Positions 1 through 8,201 of a stretch of DNA of 64,000 nt are shown here, piece by piece. The stretch covers positions 2,480,001 through 2,544,000 of the forward strand of contig NZ_CP062976.1 in assembly GCF_014898075.1 (NCBI RefSeq), given 5' to 3'. The position numbers and the translations under genes are program-made. The notes below the pieces were generated by a model. It saw nothing but the letters and a program-made list of their open reading frames with translations. It had not been told where the DNA came from and did not search any database. The first letter of the stretch is position 1; each line of letters opens with the position of its first letter. This stretch comes from Neisseria yangbaofengii. GTDB lineage: Bacteria > Pseudomonadota > Gammaproteobacteria > Burkholderiales > Neisseriaceae.

Positions 1-243
1 GTCTGCAACGGCGCACGCCTGATGCTGAAAGTGGAAATCGACAAAGCCGCCGAAACCGCCCGTTTGAGCAAAGAAGCCGAGAAACTGCAAAAAGCCCTCG
101 ACAAACTCAACGCCAAACTCTCCAAACCCGGCTACACCGAAAAAGCCCCCGCGCATTTGGTGGAAAAAGACAAAGCCGAACTGGCTGAGTTGGAAGACAA
201 AATGGCGAAAGTGCAAAACCAGTTGGCGAAATTAAAAGATTGA
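1..243 (+). CDS. valS: Valyl-tRNA synthetase, C-terminal end (partial)
   Basis: This is the 3' end of a gene that begins before the window; the frame is open from base 1 and stops at 241-243. The visible 80 residues form a charged heptad-like coiled coil rich in Lys, Glu, Leu and Ala, with the conserved stretch KLNAKLSKPGYTEKAP. That is the tRNA-binding C-terminal arm typical of ValRS, which charges tRNA-Val with valine in the cytoplasm. The HIGH/KMSKS catalytic parts lie outside the window. An uptake-sequence hairpin follows as terminator. Identification rests on family knowledge of this arm. Confidence 0.88.
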   Translation, partial: VCNGARLMLKVEIDKAAETARLSKEAEKLQKALDKLNAKLSKPGYTEKAPAHLVEKDKAELAELEDKMAKVQNQLAKLKD

Positions 244-283
244 TGATTGAGTTGAATAACTTAATTTTAATCTTGAAATGATA

Positions 284-323
284 ACAAGGCCGTCTGAAAG
301 TTTACCCTTTCAGACGGCCTTGT
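284..323. terminator. DUS inverted-repeat terminator after valS
   Basis: Two uptake sequences face each other as a perfect 17-bp stem (284-300 with 307-323) and a 6-base loop. It lies between valS and the convergent lipoprotein gene, so it can end transcription from both sides. Confidence 0.8.
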
Positions 324-442
324 ACTATATAGTCGGAGAATTGAAAAATGCCTGGGGTCGTGCCTTTTCATACGATTATGTACGGTCTTAGGTTCGCAGA
401 TTTGTTCACTTCTCCGACTATAAAATTAAACGCCAATCAAAA

Positions 443-1618
443 CTATTGCGCCACTGCACCAATCACACCTTGCCAAGCATTTTTACCGTCGTGGTTCGCT
501 TTGCCGGTAAGTACGCTGCCGTTTGCACCATAAAAGCCACCGCTGAATGTACCGTTTAAGACAGGGCGGTTGCCGCTGTTGTCGTGAAAAAACAAATGAC
601 CGCCGACATCGCCGCGTTCCCCTACCGAGACACGCAGCGGACTTTTGGGTGAACGGTCTTGATGTAATTCCCAAAGGCCGCCCTTATTGTCATGAATCAT
701 CATCGACAAGGTTTTGCTGCCGCCGTAGTATTTTGCAGTCACATCAGCGTTCAGGAAATCAGTTGGGCTGTCGGTATAGTGATAATACATATTACCGCGA
801 TAGCTGATTTCATTGTCGCTTACTGGGCGGCGCATTTGACTTTCATCTGCGCTTTGCAGGTAGTGGTAAACAATTTCCGCGCCTTCATATTCGCCGTAAT
901 CATTCATTTTTGGGTAGTTGACGGCGGCGAAGCCGTAGTAGCCGGTAATTTTGCCGTTGCTGTCACGCAGCGTGCGGATGTCCTTTCGGATGAATTGGTC
1001 TTGTGGCTGAATCAGCTCGATTTCTACCGTTTTACCTTGGTCGTTAAACACCATTTTCAGCGTATTATCCAGCAGCAGACCGTGACGGTTTTCCAAATTT
1101 AACCGGCTGAAGACATCCTGGTCACTTTCAACGGCAGTTTGGGGAGCTTGCTCTTCGGGCCGATCGGGCTGTGGTGTATTTGTCTTAACTTCGGGCCGAT
1201 CGGGCTGTGGTGTATTTGTCTTAACTTCGGGCCGATCGGGCTGTGGTGTATTTGTCTTAACTTCGGACCGATCGGGCTGTGGTGCATTTGTCTCAACTTT
1301 GGGCTGATCGGGTTGAGATGGTTTGATGTCGGTTTTCGGTTCTTCCGGCTGCATTTTTACAGGTGGTTGAACTGGATGGTCCGGCTGAACGGCGTCGGTA
1401 TCAGGTGAAGCAGGAACACTTGGCTTATCGGCCGGTTCATGATTCGGTGTTTCAGATTTGGCCGCCTGCCCAATTTTCTCCGGAGATTGGGCGGACGGTG
1501 TAGGTGTCGGCGCAGCACTCGGCGATTTAGCGCCGCCACCGCCGCAGGCAGCCAATAGACAAATGCTCAATATAGTGAGCGGAAAGGTATTCAGAAGATT
1601 TTTTTCACGTTGCGTCAT
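443..1618 (-). CDS. Repeat-containing surface lipoprotein with TbpB-like C-terminal barrel
   Basis: A 391-residue lipoprotein of unassigned function. The start at 1618 is preferred over an ATG at 1645 because AAGGG sits 7 bases upstream. The N-terminus has a hydrophobic signal and the lipobox LLAAC followed by a Gly stretch. Next comes a Pro/Glu/Lys-rich spacer with 12-residue repeats (PQPDRPEVKTNT and variants), encoded by 36-bp units. The C-terminal third is beta-rich and ends in the pattern GTFSGGFYGANG...WQGVIGAV, which resembles the small barrels of TbpB, NHBA and other Slam-dependent neisserial surface lipoproteins. Surface exposure is inferred; the ligand is unknown. Confidence 0.8.
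   Translation of the reverse strand: MTQREKNLLNTFPLTILSICLLAACGGGGAKSPSAAPTPTPSAQSPEKIGQAAKSETPNHEPADKPSVPASPDTDAVQPDHPVQPPVKMQPEEPKTDIKPSQPDQPKVETNAPQPDRSEVKTNTPQPDRPEVKTNTPQPDRPEVKTNTPQPDRPEEQAPQTAVESDQDVFSRLNLENRHGLLLDNTLKMVFNDQGKTVEIELIQPQDQFIRKDIRTLRDSNGKITGYYGFAAVNYPKMNDYGEYEGAEIVYHYLQSADESQMRRPVSDNEISYRGNMYYHYTDSPTDFLNADVTAKYYGGSKTLSMMIHDNKGGLWELHQDRSPKSPLRVSVGERGDVGGHLFFHDNSGNRPVLNGTFSGGFYGANGSVLTGKANHDGKNAWQGVIGAVAQ
1154..1333 (-). repeat. 36-bp tandem repeats inside the lipoprotein gene
   Basis: Three identical 36-bp units at 1154-1189, 1190-1225 and 1226-1261 are followed by a diverged unit at 1262-1297 and a degenerate one to about 1333. The unit length is a multiple of 3, so gain or loss keeps the reading frame and changes only the length of the Pro-rich spacer. 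Confidence 0.9.
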
Positions 1619-1948
1619 GTCGTTGCCCTTAATAGTTAAAATCAAAATTATGCGGCTTGGTGGCCGCTATTGCTTTTATTTGTTCTTTGCTCGCTGATTA
1701 AGATAGGTTAAATAAGGCTTAGCCTATTTATGAGTTTTCAAGATTTAATCTATTATACGACTCGCATAATAGCCGAACCAAATGCTGTTATCGATTTTGA
1801 AAAGAAAACAAGAGGAAGTGTTTCTTTTTAGAGTAATAAAATTATTCCACTAAATTCCAGTAAAGTATTTATATGCCTAATTGATTTTTCAGACGGCACA
1901 TATAAATAACGTATAATCCAATCATAACGCTGATGAAAGGCAAAGATT
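1619..1948. other. AT-rich intergenic region
   Basis: About 330 bases between the divergent lipoprotein gene and a small ORF. It is AT-rich and probably carries both promoters. An imperfect dyad built on AAGGCTTAGCC lies near 1708-1730. One single uptake-like sequence occurs near 1890. No gene was seen. Confidence 0.5.
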
Positions 1949-2146
1949 ATGCACCGCCCACCGAAAACCATCATCAAAACTGAACCGCTTCCAAAAAATG
2001 CCACCGATGAAGCCAAGCTGGAAAAGTGGGCGGAGATTTCCGCCGAGCACGGCTTAAGCGGCGAATGGGCGGTGGCTGCGCGCTTGGGTGAAACGCAGGT
2101 GAGTGATGAGCAGATTGAGATGATTGCGAATTTGTTTGGCAGATAA
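1949..2146 (+). CDS. Small conserved-looking protein, 65 aa
   Basis: I do not recognise the family. The 65-residue product starts basic and Pro-rich (MHRPPKTIIKTEPLP) and continues as an amphipathic helical region with several Trp and Glu residues, ending in NLFGR. There is no signal peptide or membrane segment. AAAGG lies about 8 bases before the ATG, and a DUS hairpin terminator follows at once, shared with the convergent transporter gene. The RBS, coding-like codon use and terminator support a real gene. Confidence 0.6.
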   Translation: MHRPPKTIIKTEPLPKNATDEAKLEKWAEISAEHGLSGEWAVAARLGETQVSDEQIEMIANLFGR

Positions 2147-2149
2147 AGA

Positions 2150-2188
2150 AAAGGCCGTCTGAAGACATGCTGTTTTCAGACGGCCTTT
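2150..2188. terminator. DUS inverted-repeat terminator
   Basis: Arms 2150-2163 and 2175-2188 (AAAGGCCGTCTGAA and its complement) form a stem between convergent genes. Confidence 0.8.
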
Positions 2189-2203
2189 CAGTTCATTACT
2201 ATT

Positions 2204-3553
2204 TTATTGCGAAACATTCAGTTTTTTCTGTTCCAGTTTCATCACGCCGCGATGGGTCATGTAGCAGCAGAAAATACAAGCCGCTACGGCAAACAGCAGC
2301 AGGTAGAAGCCTGCGTCCCAGCCGTAGCGTTCGGCTAAAATGCCGAACAGGGCAGTGCCGGAGAAACTGCCCAGCACATAGCTCAACAGGCCGCGCAAAC
2401 CGGTTGCTGAACCGGCGGCGAATGAAGGCACCAGTTCGATGGTTTGTAATGACGACAAGAACATCGGCACATAAATCAAACAGCCGACAATGCCTGCGCC
2501 GATGGTGACGGTAGCCAAGTCTTGTCCGCCCCAGTAGGCGAAGATGGCGGCGCCCACGCCGAGCAAGGTGACGATGGCCAAGGGCATGCGTTTGCCTTTG
2601 AAGTATTTGTCGGTCACATAACCGGCGAGCAAGGTTGACGGAATTGCCGCCCATTCGAAAATAGCAAACGCAGTGGCCATTTGGCCTTTGCTGAAGCCTT
2701 TGGTTTCCAAGAGATACAGCGGCAACCAAGTCAATACGCCGAAGCGGATCATGTAGGTGAACACGTCGATAAAGGAGACGAACCAAACATTGATGTCTTT
2801 TAAAATATATTCTTTGAAAATCTGCCAAGTGGTTAAGTTGACATCTTCGGTTTTGGTGACCACCAATTCTTCATCGGCATTGTTCAGAATTTGGTTCATC
2901 GGCGGCAAACCTTCGTTGTAGGTGCGGCCTTTACCGAAAATGTAGAAAATCAAAGCCACTACGGCCGCAATGGCGGACGGCACGATAAAGTGCGCAGCCT
3001 GCCAATGTTCAGTACCGAGCCAAGCGATGGCGCCGCCGGCAATCGGCGATACCAAGCCGCCGCCGACGTTGTGGGAAATATTGAAAAAGGCGGTGGTCAC
3101 GCCGCGTGATTTACGCGGAAACCAGCTGGCCAACACCACATAAGCGGGGCCGGCGCCCATGCCTTGGAAAATACCGTTGAGAATACACAGAAACAGAAAA
3201 ATCCAAAACGAAGCGGAAAAACCCATCATCAGGTTGACCGCACCCGACATCACCAAGCCGAAAATCATAAAGTGTTTCGGATTGGATTTGTCTGCCAGTG
3301 CCGACATCACGCCTTTGCTGAGACCGTACACCACCAGCATGGTGCCGGAAATAAAGCCGATGTCTTTTTTGGTGAAACCGAATTCGCTGATTAATTCAGG
3401 CGATGAGAGCAAGAAGTTGTTGCGCAGGATATAGTAGGCGGCATAGCCGATGAAAATGCCGAATAATGCCTGCCAACGCAAGCGGTTGTAGCGGTCGAGC
3501 ACTTCCGCTTCGGGCACCGGCGTGCCCGGTTTGGATTTCAGGAATGACAACAT
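2204..3553 (-). CDS. Organophosphate:phosphate antiporter (UhpT/GlpT-type MFS)
   Basis: A 449-residue inner-membrane protein with about 12 hydrophobic segments, the usual length for the organophosphate:Pi antiporter family of the major facilitator superfamily. The family signature is visible as KSRGVTTAFFNISHNVGGG around residues 150-168. These proteins exchange internal phosphate for sugar phosphates, glycerol-3-phosphate or phosphoglycerate. The N-terminus (MLSFLKS) and overall pattern recall UhpT/UhpC, but the substrate cannot be set from sequence. AAGGA lies 8 bases before the ATG. The leader carries a hairpin followed by a T-run that could attenuate transcription. Confidence 0.82.
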   Translation of the reverse strand: MLSFLKSKPGTPVPEAEVLDRYNRLRWQALFGIFIGYAAYYILRNNFLLSSPELISEFGFTKKDIGFISGTMLVVYGLSKGVMSALADKSNPKHFMIFGLVMSGAVNLMMGFSASFWIFLFLCILNGIFQGMGAGPAYVVLASWFPRKSRGVTTAFFNISHNVGGGLVSPIAGGAIAWLGTEHWQAAHFIVPSAIAAVVALIFYIFGKGRTYNEGLPPMNQILNNADEELVVTKTEDVNLTTWQIFKEYILKDINVWFVSFIDVFTYMIRFGVLTWLPLYLLETKGFSKGQMATAFAIFEWAAIPSTLLAGYVTDKYFKGKRMPLAIVTLLGVGAAIFAYWGGQDLATVTIGAGIVGCLIYVPMFLSSLQTIELVPSFAAGSATGLRGLLSYVLGSFSGTALFGILAERYGWDAGFYLLLFAVAACIFCCYMTHRGVMKLEQKKLNVSQ

Positions 3554-3592
3554 AAAACATCCTTAATTTAAATTTAAATGGAAAAAAATAAA

Positions 3593-3717
3593 TCAAGCTG
3601 CTCAAAGCCCGGCAGCTTGATTTTGCTGGAGAAAATGAGAAATATTAAAAAATTTTGACAATTGTAATGTAAATTTAAGCAGCTGGCTATCCAATAGCCC
3701 GGCAAGCTTGATTTATG
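3593..3717 (-). promoter_or_regulatory. Leader of the antiporter gene with terminator-like hairpin
   Basis: Read on the minus strand, arms 3612-3620 and 3593-3601 (TCAAGCTGC/GCAGCTTGA) form a 9-bp stem followed by TTTATTTTTTT, 40 bases before the start codon. A second copy of the motif CAAGCTkCCGGGCT lies upstream near 3697-3715, next to another small hairpin (GGCTAT/ATAGCC, 3685-3699). This looks like a transcription attenuator, but no ligand or leader peptide was identified. Confidence 0.4.
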
Positions 3718-3724
3718 ACAATAA

Positions 3725-3764
3725 AAAGGCCGTCTGAAACCTATTCCTGTTTCAGACGGCCTTT
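3725..3764. terminator. DUS terminator after zupT
   Basis: A 16-bp perfect stem (3725-3740 with 3749-3764) lies just downstream of the zupT stop on the minus strand. Confidence 0.8.
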
Positions 3765-3784
3765 ACCCGTGGTTTTCAAATCAT

Positions 3785-4594
3785 TCAAAAATGAAACAAT
3801 ATCAGGCTCAAGGCAATTACGGCCATGCCGGAAGTGAGGCCGTACACGGTTTCGTGGCCGTCTGAATAGCGTTTGGCGGCGGGCAATAATTCGTCTAAGG
3901 CAAGAAACACCATCACGCCGGCGATGATGCCGAACACACTGCCGAAAATGGCCGGAGAGAGAAACGGTTTGAGCAGGGTGTAGCCCAAAATCGCGCCCAA
4001 AGGCTCGGCCAAACCGGAAGCGAGGCAGGCAAAGACGGTGAGTTTGCGGTTGCGCGTGGCAAAGTAAACCGGCGCGGCAATCGAAATACCTTCGGGAATG
4101 TTGTGGATGGCGATAGCAAAAGCCAACGGCATACCGATCGTGGGGCTTTCGAGCGTGGCGAAAAAAGTGGCCAAGCCTTCGGGGAAGTTGTGTGCGGTAA
4201 TGGCAAACGCGGCCATCATGCCGATGCGGGCAACGTATTGGCGGCGGCTTTCTTGAAAAGTAGGGTCGTTGGCATCCAAGGTTTCGTGCGGATTGGGCAC
4301 AAGGCGGTCAATCAGCGCAATGGCGGCCATACCGATTAAAAAGGCAATGGTAGCGGCGGCAAAACCGTGCGATTCTCCATGCGCTTGGGCGAAGGCTTCT
4401 CTGGATTTGTCGAAAATTTCGGTGAGCGACACATAAACCATCGCGCCGCCGGCAAAGGCCAGACCAAACGATAAGGTGCGCGGATTGGGTGTTTTGGAAA
4501 ACATCACCAAGCCGCTGCCCAATACGGTAAACAAGCCCGCGGCCAGCGTGATGCCGAAAGCCGTCCAAAGATTAGATGAGCTGATTTCTAACAT
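3785..4594 (-). CDS. zupT: ZIP-family metal importer ZupT
   Basis: A 269-residue inner-membrane protein with about eight hydrophobic segments. The two ZIP metal-site motifs are intact: HNFPEG and HNIPEG, both in the middle of the protein, as in ZupT of enteric bacteria. The family brings zinc, and also iron, manganese or cobalt, into the cytoplasm. No clear Shine-Dalgarno precedes the ATG. A Fur-like box lies about 55 bases upstream, which would fit metal-dependent expression. The gene is followed by a DUS terminator and then the antiporter gene in the same direction. Confidence 0.9.
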   Translation of the reverse strand: MLEISSSNLWTAFGITLAAGLFTVLGSGLVMFSKTPNPRTLSFGLAFAGGAMVYVSLTEIFDKSREAFAQAHGESHGFAAATIAFLIGMAAIALIDRLVPNPHETLDANDPTFQESRRQYVARIGMMAAFAITAHNFPEGLATFFATLESPTIGMPLAFAIAIHNIPEGISIAAPVYFATRNRKLTVFACLASGLAEPLGAILGYTLLKPFLSPAIFGSVFGIIAGVMVFLALDELLPAAKRYSDGHETVYGLTSGMAVIALSLILFHF

Positions 4595-4646
4595 GATGTG
4601 TGTGATGACGTTATTTTATTAAAACGCAAACAGATTATCATAAAAA

Positions 4647-4665
4647 ATAATAGTTATCATTAATA
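4647..4665 (-). promoter_or_regulatory. Candidate Fur-type box upstream of zupT
   Basis: AATAATAGTTATCATTAAT matches the 19-bp Fur consensus at 14 of 19 positions (central base taken on either strand). It lies in the AT-rich promoter region of zupT. Zur cannot be excluded, since Fur and Zur boxes are alike. Confidence 0.4.
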
Positions 4666-4746
4666 TTTTAGATGAAACAGATGGTAAACTGCGTATATCA
4701 TGGTTGCTTGGCGGTTTAACGACAAGATAGTTTAGAAATAAGCCCA

Positions 4747-4930
4747 AGACCTTTGCAAAACCCGTAAACTTTTAGAAATCTTTAAACCGTCATTCCCGAG
4801 CGAATGGGAATCCGGACCTACCGGTTTCAGGAATATTGGGCTATTCCGGTCATTTTGAGTTCCGGATTCCTGCCTGCGCGGGAATAACGGGCATAGTTTC
4901 TTGGTACAAATTGAATTTGGCAAAGGTCTC
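4747..4930. repeat. NIME-like mosaic with dRS3 repeats and IS1106-type ends
   Basis: Outer inverted ends AGACCTTTGCAAAA (4747-4760) and TTGGCAAAGGTCTC (4917-4930) match the terminal repeat of the IS1106/IS5 group. Inside lie one perfect dRS3 (4792-4811, ATTCCC-N8-GGGAAT) and one with a single mismatch (4866-4885). No transposase is present, so this is a non-autonomous or mosaic element. Confidence 0.65.
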
Positions 4931-4936
4931 AGACAT

Positions 4937-5026
4937 AATGAAGACAATTCGGTTTGGCCGCAAAATCCGATGCAAGGCTTGAAAAAAGGCGGCGGCTGGG
5001 GGAAACTGATGCCGATTTCAATATAA
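4937..5026 (+). pseudogene. 3' remnant of an unidentified gene
   Basis: An open frame runs out of the repeat element and encodes NEDNSVWPQNPMQGL, then a Lys/Gly-rich stretch ending GWGKLMPISI and a stop at 5024-5026, only 9 bases before the pdxA start. Composition and codon use look coding, but there is no start. It may be the tail of the gene that once preceded pdxA, cut off by the repeat insertion. The family was not recognised. Confidence 0.35.
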
Positions 5027-5035
5027 GGAACCGCC

Positions 5036-6031
5036 ATGAGCCAACCGATTTTAGCCGTTACCAGCGGTGAGCCTGCCGGTATCGGCCCCGATATTTGTCT
5101 CGATTTGGCCTTTGCCGATTTGCCGTGCCGTCCGGTGGTGTTGGGCGACAAAAACTTATTGCAACAGCGTGCCGATATGCTGGGCAAAGCGGTGCGATTG
5201 GTTGATTTTGAGGCGCAAACGCCGTCTGAAAAAGAAAGCGGTGTATTGGAAGTGCGGCATGTGCCGCTGAACCAACCATGCGAAGCAGGCCGTCTGAATC
5301 CGAATAATGCCGCGTATGTGTTGCAATTATTGGATACGGCTTACCAAGGCATTTCAGACGGCCTGTTTGCCGGTATGGTGACTGCGCCGCTGCACAAAGG
5401 CGTGATTAATGACGGCCGTACAAGCGGTCATTTTTTCAGCGGCCACACCGAATACTTGGCAGAGAAAAGCAATACCGGGCAAGTGGTGATGATGCTCGCC
5501 GGCGGCGGTTTGCGTGTGGCTTTGGTGACCACGCATCTGCCGTTGAAAGACGTGGCCGCCGCGATTACGCAGCCCTTGGTCGAGTCGGTGGCGAAGATTC
5601 TGCACGCCGGCTTGCGCGATAAATTCGGCATTGCCCGGCCGCGTATTTTGGTGACGGGGCTGAATCCGCACGCGGGTGAGGGCGGTCATTTGGGTTGGGA
5701 AGAAATCGAGGTGATTATTCCTGCGTTGAACAATTTGCAGTCGCAGCAGATTGATGTGCGCGGCCCTTATCCGGCGGATACCGTGTTCCAGCCGTTTATG
5801 CTCAAAGATGCCGATGCGGTGTTGGCGATGTATCACGACCAAGGCTTGCCGACCTTGAAATACGCGGGTTTCGGGCAAGGTGTGAACGTGACCTTAGGGT
5901 TGCCGTTTATCCGCACATCGGTCGACCACGGCACAGCCTTGGATTTGGCGGGCAGCGGCAAAGCCGATTCAGGCAGTCTGATGGTGGCGGTGAAAACGGC
6001 ATTGGAAATGGCGTGCAACGGGGAAAATTGA
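5036..6031 (+). CDS. pdxA: 4-hydroxythreonine-4-phosphate dehydrogenase PdxA
   Basis: A 331-residue cytoplasmic enzyme of vitamin B6 synthesis. It oxidises 4-phosphohydroxy-L-threonine with NAD to the intermediate that PdxJ uses. The start of the fold (TSGEPAGIGPDI) and the three metal-binding His motifs are visible: TTHLPL (His167), NPHAGEGG (His212) and MYHDQG (His267). The length is normal for the family. AAGGA lies about 7 bases before the ATG. The coding sequence carries several uptake sequences, for example near 5221 and 5353. An imperfect DUS hairpin follows. Confidence 0.95.
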   Translation: MSQPILAVTSGEPAGIGPDICLDLAFADLPCRPVVLGDKNLLQQRADMLGKAVRLVDFEAQTPSEKESGVLEVRHVPLNQPCEAGRLNPNNAAYVLQLLDTAYQGISDGLFAGMVTAPLHKGVINDGRTSGHFFSGHTEYLAEKSNTGQVVMMLAGGGLRVALVTTHLPLKDVAAAITQPLVESVAKILHAGLRDKFGIARPRILVTGLNPHAGEGGHLGWEEIEVIIPALNNLQSQQIDVRGPYPADTVFQPFMLKDADAVLAMYHDQGLPTLKYAGFGQGVNVTLGLPFIRTSVDHGTALDLAGSGKADSGSLMVAVKTALEMACNGEN

Positions 6032-6049
6032 TGAAGGCCGTCCGAATCA

Positions 6050-6083
6050 GTATGCCGTCTGAAAATCGCATGTTCCAGACGGC
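6050..6083. terminator. Imperfect DUS hairpin after pdxA
   Basis: ATGCCGTCTGAAAA and a one-mismatch complement (TTCCAGACGGC) form a stem between pdxA and the S49 peptidase gene. Strength is uncertain. Confidence 0.45.
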
Positions 6084-6129
6084 TATTTGTTATACAATCA
6101 CATCTTGCGTTTAATCACAGGGAATCATC

Positions 6130-7134
6130 ATGCAATACCGAATCCGCCGCCAAGGCGACCAAGTTCAAGAACATCCGGATCAGATGCCGTCTGAAAGCTG
6201 GGAGCGCCACACGTTGCGCGAAGTACTGTTCGAAGCTTATAAAGACCGCCGCCGCGCGCGCTTTTGGAAAAACTTTTGGCGTGCTATCGGTTTGCTGTTG
6301 TTTGTGTCGTTTATTTTCAGCATGGGACAAAGCGGCAAGAAAAACAGCCCTATGATGGCCATCGGCACCGCCAAAGCCCACACCGCCGTGATTAATTTAA
6401 GCGGCACCATCGGCGGCGGCTACGACGACCAAGTGCAAATGCTGCGGGAGAGCATGGAAGCGGCGTATAAAAACGGCAATGCCAAAGCGATTGTGATTCG
6501 TGCCAACAGCCCGGGCGGTTCGCCGGTGGTGTCGAACATTGCGTTCAACGAAATACGCCGTCTGAAAGCCTTGCATAAAGATGTGCCGGTGTATGTGGTG
6601 GCGGAAGATACCTGCGCTTCGGGCTGCTATTACATTGCTGCGGCAGCCGATAAAATCTATGCCGACCCATCCAGCGTAGTCGGCAGTATTGGTGTGATCA
6701 GCGGCGGTTTTGACGCTTCGGAGATGATGGATAAACTCGGCATCAAACGCCGTCTGAAAACATCGGGCAGCAACAAAGGCATGGGTGACCCGTTTACCCC
6801 TGAATCACCCGAGCAGGCGAGAATTTGGCAGCAAATGCTGGATCAAATTCACGGCGAATTCATTAAGGCTGTGCGCGAAGGTCGCGGCAATCGTTTGAAA
6901 GAAAAAGAAAATCCCGATATTTTCAGCGGCCGCGTCTATACCGGCTTGGAAGCGAAAAATGTCGGTTTGATTGACGATTTCGGTAGCATCTACAGCGTGG
7001 CGCGCGATGTGGTGAAAGCGCCGGAGTTGGTGAATTACACGCCGGAAGACGATTTAACCAAGTTGCTGAGCCGCCGTTTTGGTGCCGAAGTGAAAGCGAA
7101 AGTGGAAGAAACTTTGGCGGATATGCTGCGTTGA
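6130..7134 (+). CDS. S49-family membrane peptidase (SppA/SohB type)
   Basis: A 334-residue protease with a cytoplasmic N-terminal part, one membrane segment at about residues 51-66 and the peptidase domain outside. The catalytic pair is visible: Ser164 in CASGCYY and Lys216 in SGSNKG, 52 residues apart as in Bacillus SppA. The motif NSPGGSP also belongs to the family. Such enzymes cut up signal peptides left in the membrane. The length fits the short, single-domain SppA class. GGGA precedes the ATG. A DUS lies inside the 5' coding part (MPSES). Confidence 0.88.
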   Translation: MQYRIRRQGDQVQEHPDQMPSESWERHTLREVLFEAYKDRRRARFWKNFWRAIGLLLFVSFIFSMGQSGKKNSPMMAIGTAKAHTAVINLSGTIGGGYDDQVQMLRESMEAAYKNGNAKAIVIRANSPGGSPVVSNIAFNEIRRLKALHKDVPVYVVAEDTCASGCYYIAAAADKIYADPSSVVGSIGVISGGFDASEMMDKLGIKRRLKTSGSNKGMGDPFTPESPEQARIWQQMLDQIHGEFIKAVREGRGNRLKEKENPDIFSGRVYTGLEAKNVGLIDDFGSIYSVARDVVKAPELVNYTPEDDLTKLLSRRFGAEVKAKVEETLADMLR

Positions 7135-7150
7135 GTGAGATTGATTCATG

Positions 7151-7190
7151 AAGGCCGTCTGAACATCAGAATTGATGTTCAGACGGCCTT
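7151..7190. terminator. DUS terminator between convergent genes
   Basis: A perfect 18-bp stem (7151-7168 with 7173-7190) with a 4-base loop and T-run. Confidence 0.85.
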
Positions 7191-7202
7191 TTTATGTGTG
7201 CA

Positions 7203-8099
7203 TTAACCGTTTGTCTGCTGAATCTTCTCATTAATAAAATCAATAAAGCTGCGTACCTTGGCACTCAAAAATGCACGATCGACATAAGCGGCGTTGAGTT
7301 GCTCGTTTACCATGGTGTATTCGGGCAATAGGCGGACGAGCGTGCCGTCTTCCAAATCGTTTTGCACCACCATCAACGGCTGATAGCCGATGCCGCCGCC
7401 GGTTTTGACCAGTTCGCGCACCATCAGCGTATTGTCGGTGAGTATCACCGGTTCCAAACTGAGCATGGACTTTTCGCCGGTAGCGGAGTGGGTGATTTCG
7501 ACAATGCGCTGGTTGGTGTAGGACGGCAGAATCGCTCGGTGCTGCATCACTTCTTCAAGCGTGACCGGTTTACCGTGCCGGCGGATGTATTCAGGCGAAG
7601 CCACCAAAACAAACCGAATCATCGCCAAGGGTTTCACAATCAGCGAAGGATTGGGCGTTTTTGATACCCGCAAGGCCAAATCGAAACCTTCGGCAATCAA
7701 ATCCACATGGCGGTTGTCGAGCACCAAATCCAGCGTTACTTCGGGATAACGTTCGCGGTATTCCACCAGCCAACTGCTCAACAGGCTGTTGGCAAACCAA
7801 AGTGGCATGGTCACGCGCAGCATGCCTTGCGGCTTGTCGGCACCGCCGGCGGCTTTTTGTGCAGCAGTGTCGAGCGTATCAAGCGCATAGCTGCATTGGC
7901 GGTAGTATTCTTCGCCTGCTTCGGTTAAGTGCAGGTTGCGGCTGTTGCGGTGCAACAGCTTGGCTTGAATGGTGTTTTCCAAATGGCTGACATGTTTGCT
8001 GGCCATGGCGGTGGAAATATTGAGCTGTTCGGCGGCACGGGTAAAACTGCCGTTTTGCACCACATGGCGGAATACTTTCAGGCTGAATAAGGTATCCAT
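7203..8099 (-). CDS. LysR-family transcriptional regulator
   Basis: A 298-residue LysR regulator with an N-terminal winged helix-turn-helix (SFTRAAEQLNISTAMASKHVSHLE, residues about 18-41, cited only to place it) and a C-terminal periplasmic-binding-like effector domain. It resembles the CrgA/DsdC-like group but is not clearly CrgA. It is divergent from the doxX and nitroreductase genes, and such regulators usually act on the divergent neighbour, so control of a quinone or electrophile response is inferred. The roughly 100-base AT-rich gap would hold the operator. Confidence 0.85.
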   Translation of the reverse strand: MDTLFSLKVFRHVVQNGSFTRAAEQLNISTAMASKHVSHLENTIQAKLLHRNSRNLHLTEAGEEYYRQCSYALDTLDTAAQKAAGGADKPQGMLRVTMPLWFANSLLSSWLVEYRERYPEVTLDLVLDNRHVDLIAEGFDLALRVSKTPNPSLIVKPLAMIRFVLVASPEYIRRHGKPVTLEEVMQHRAILPSYTNQRIVEITHSATGEKSMLSLEPVILTDNTLMVRELVKTGGGIGYQPLMVVQNDLEDGTLVRLLPEYTMVNEQLNAAYVDRAFLSAKVRSFIDFINEKIQQTNG

Positions 8100-8201
8100 G
8101 TTTTCTTATCCGGAAATAGTGTGTCAATGAAAAGAGTATATATTAACCCAAAGGAATTATCTATACTGCCCGCATTAATTGTTAAATAAGAAGAAAACAA
8201 A

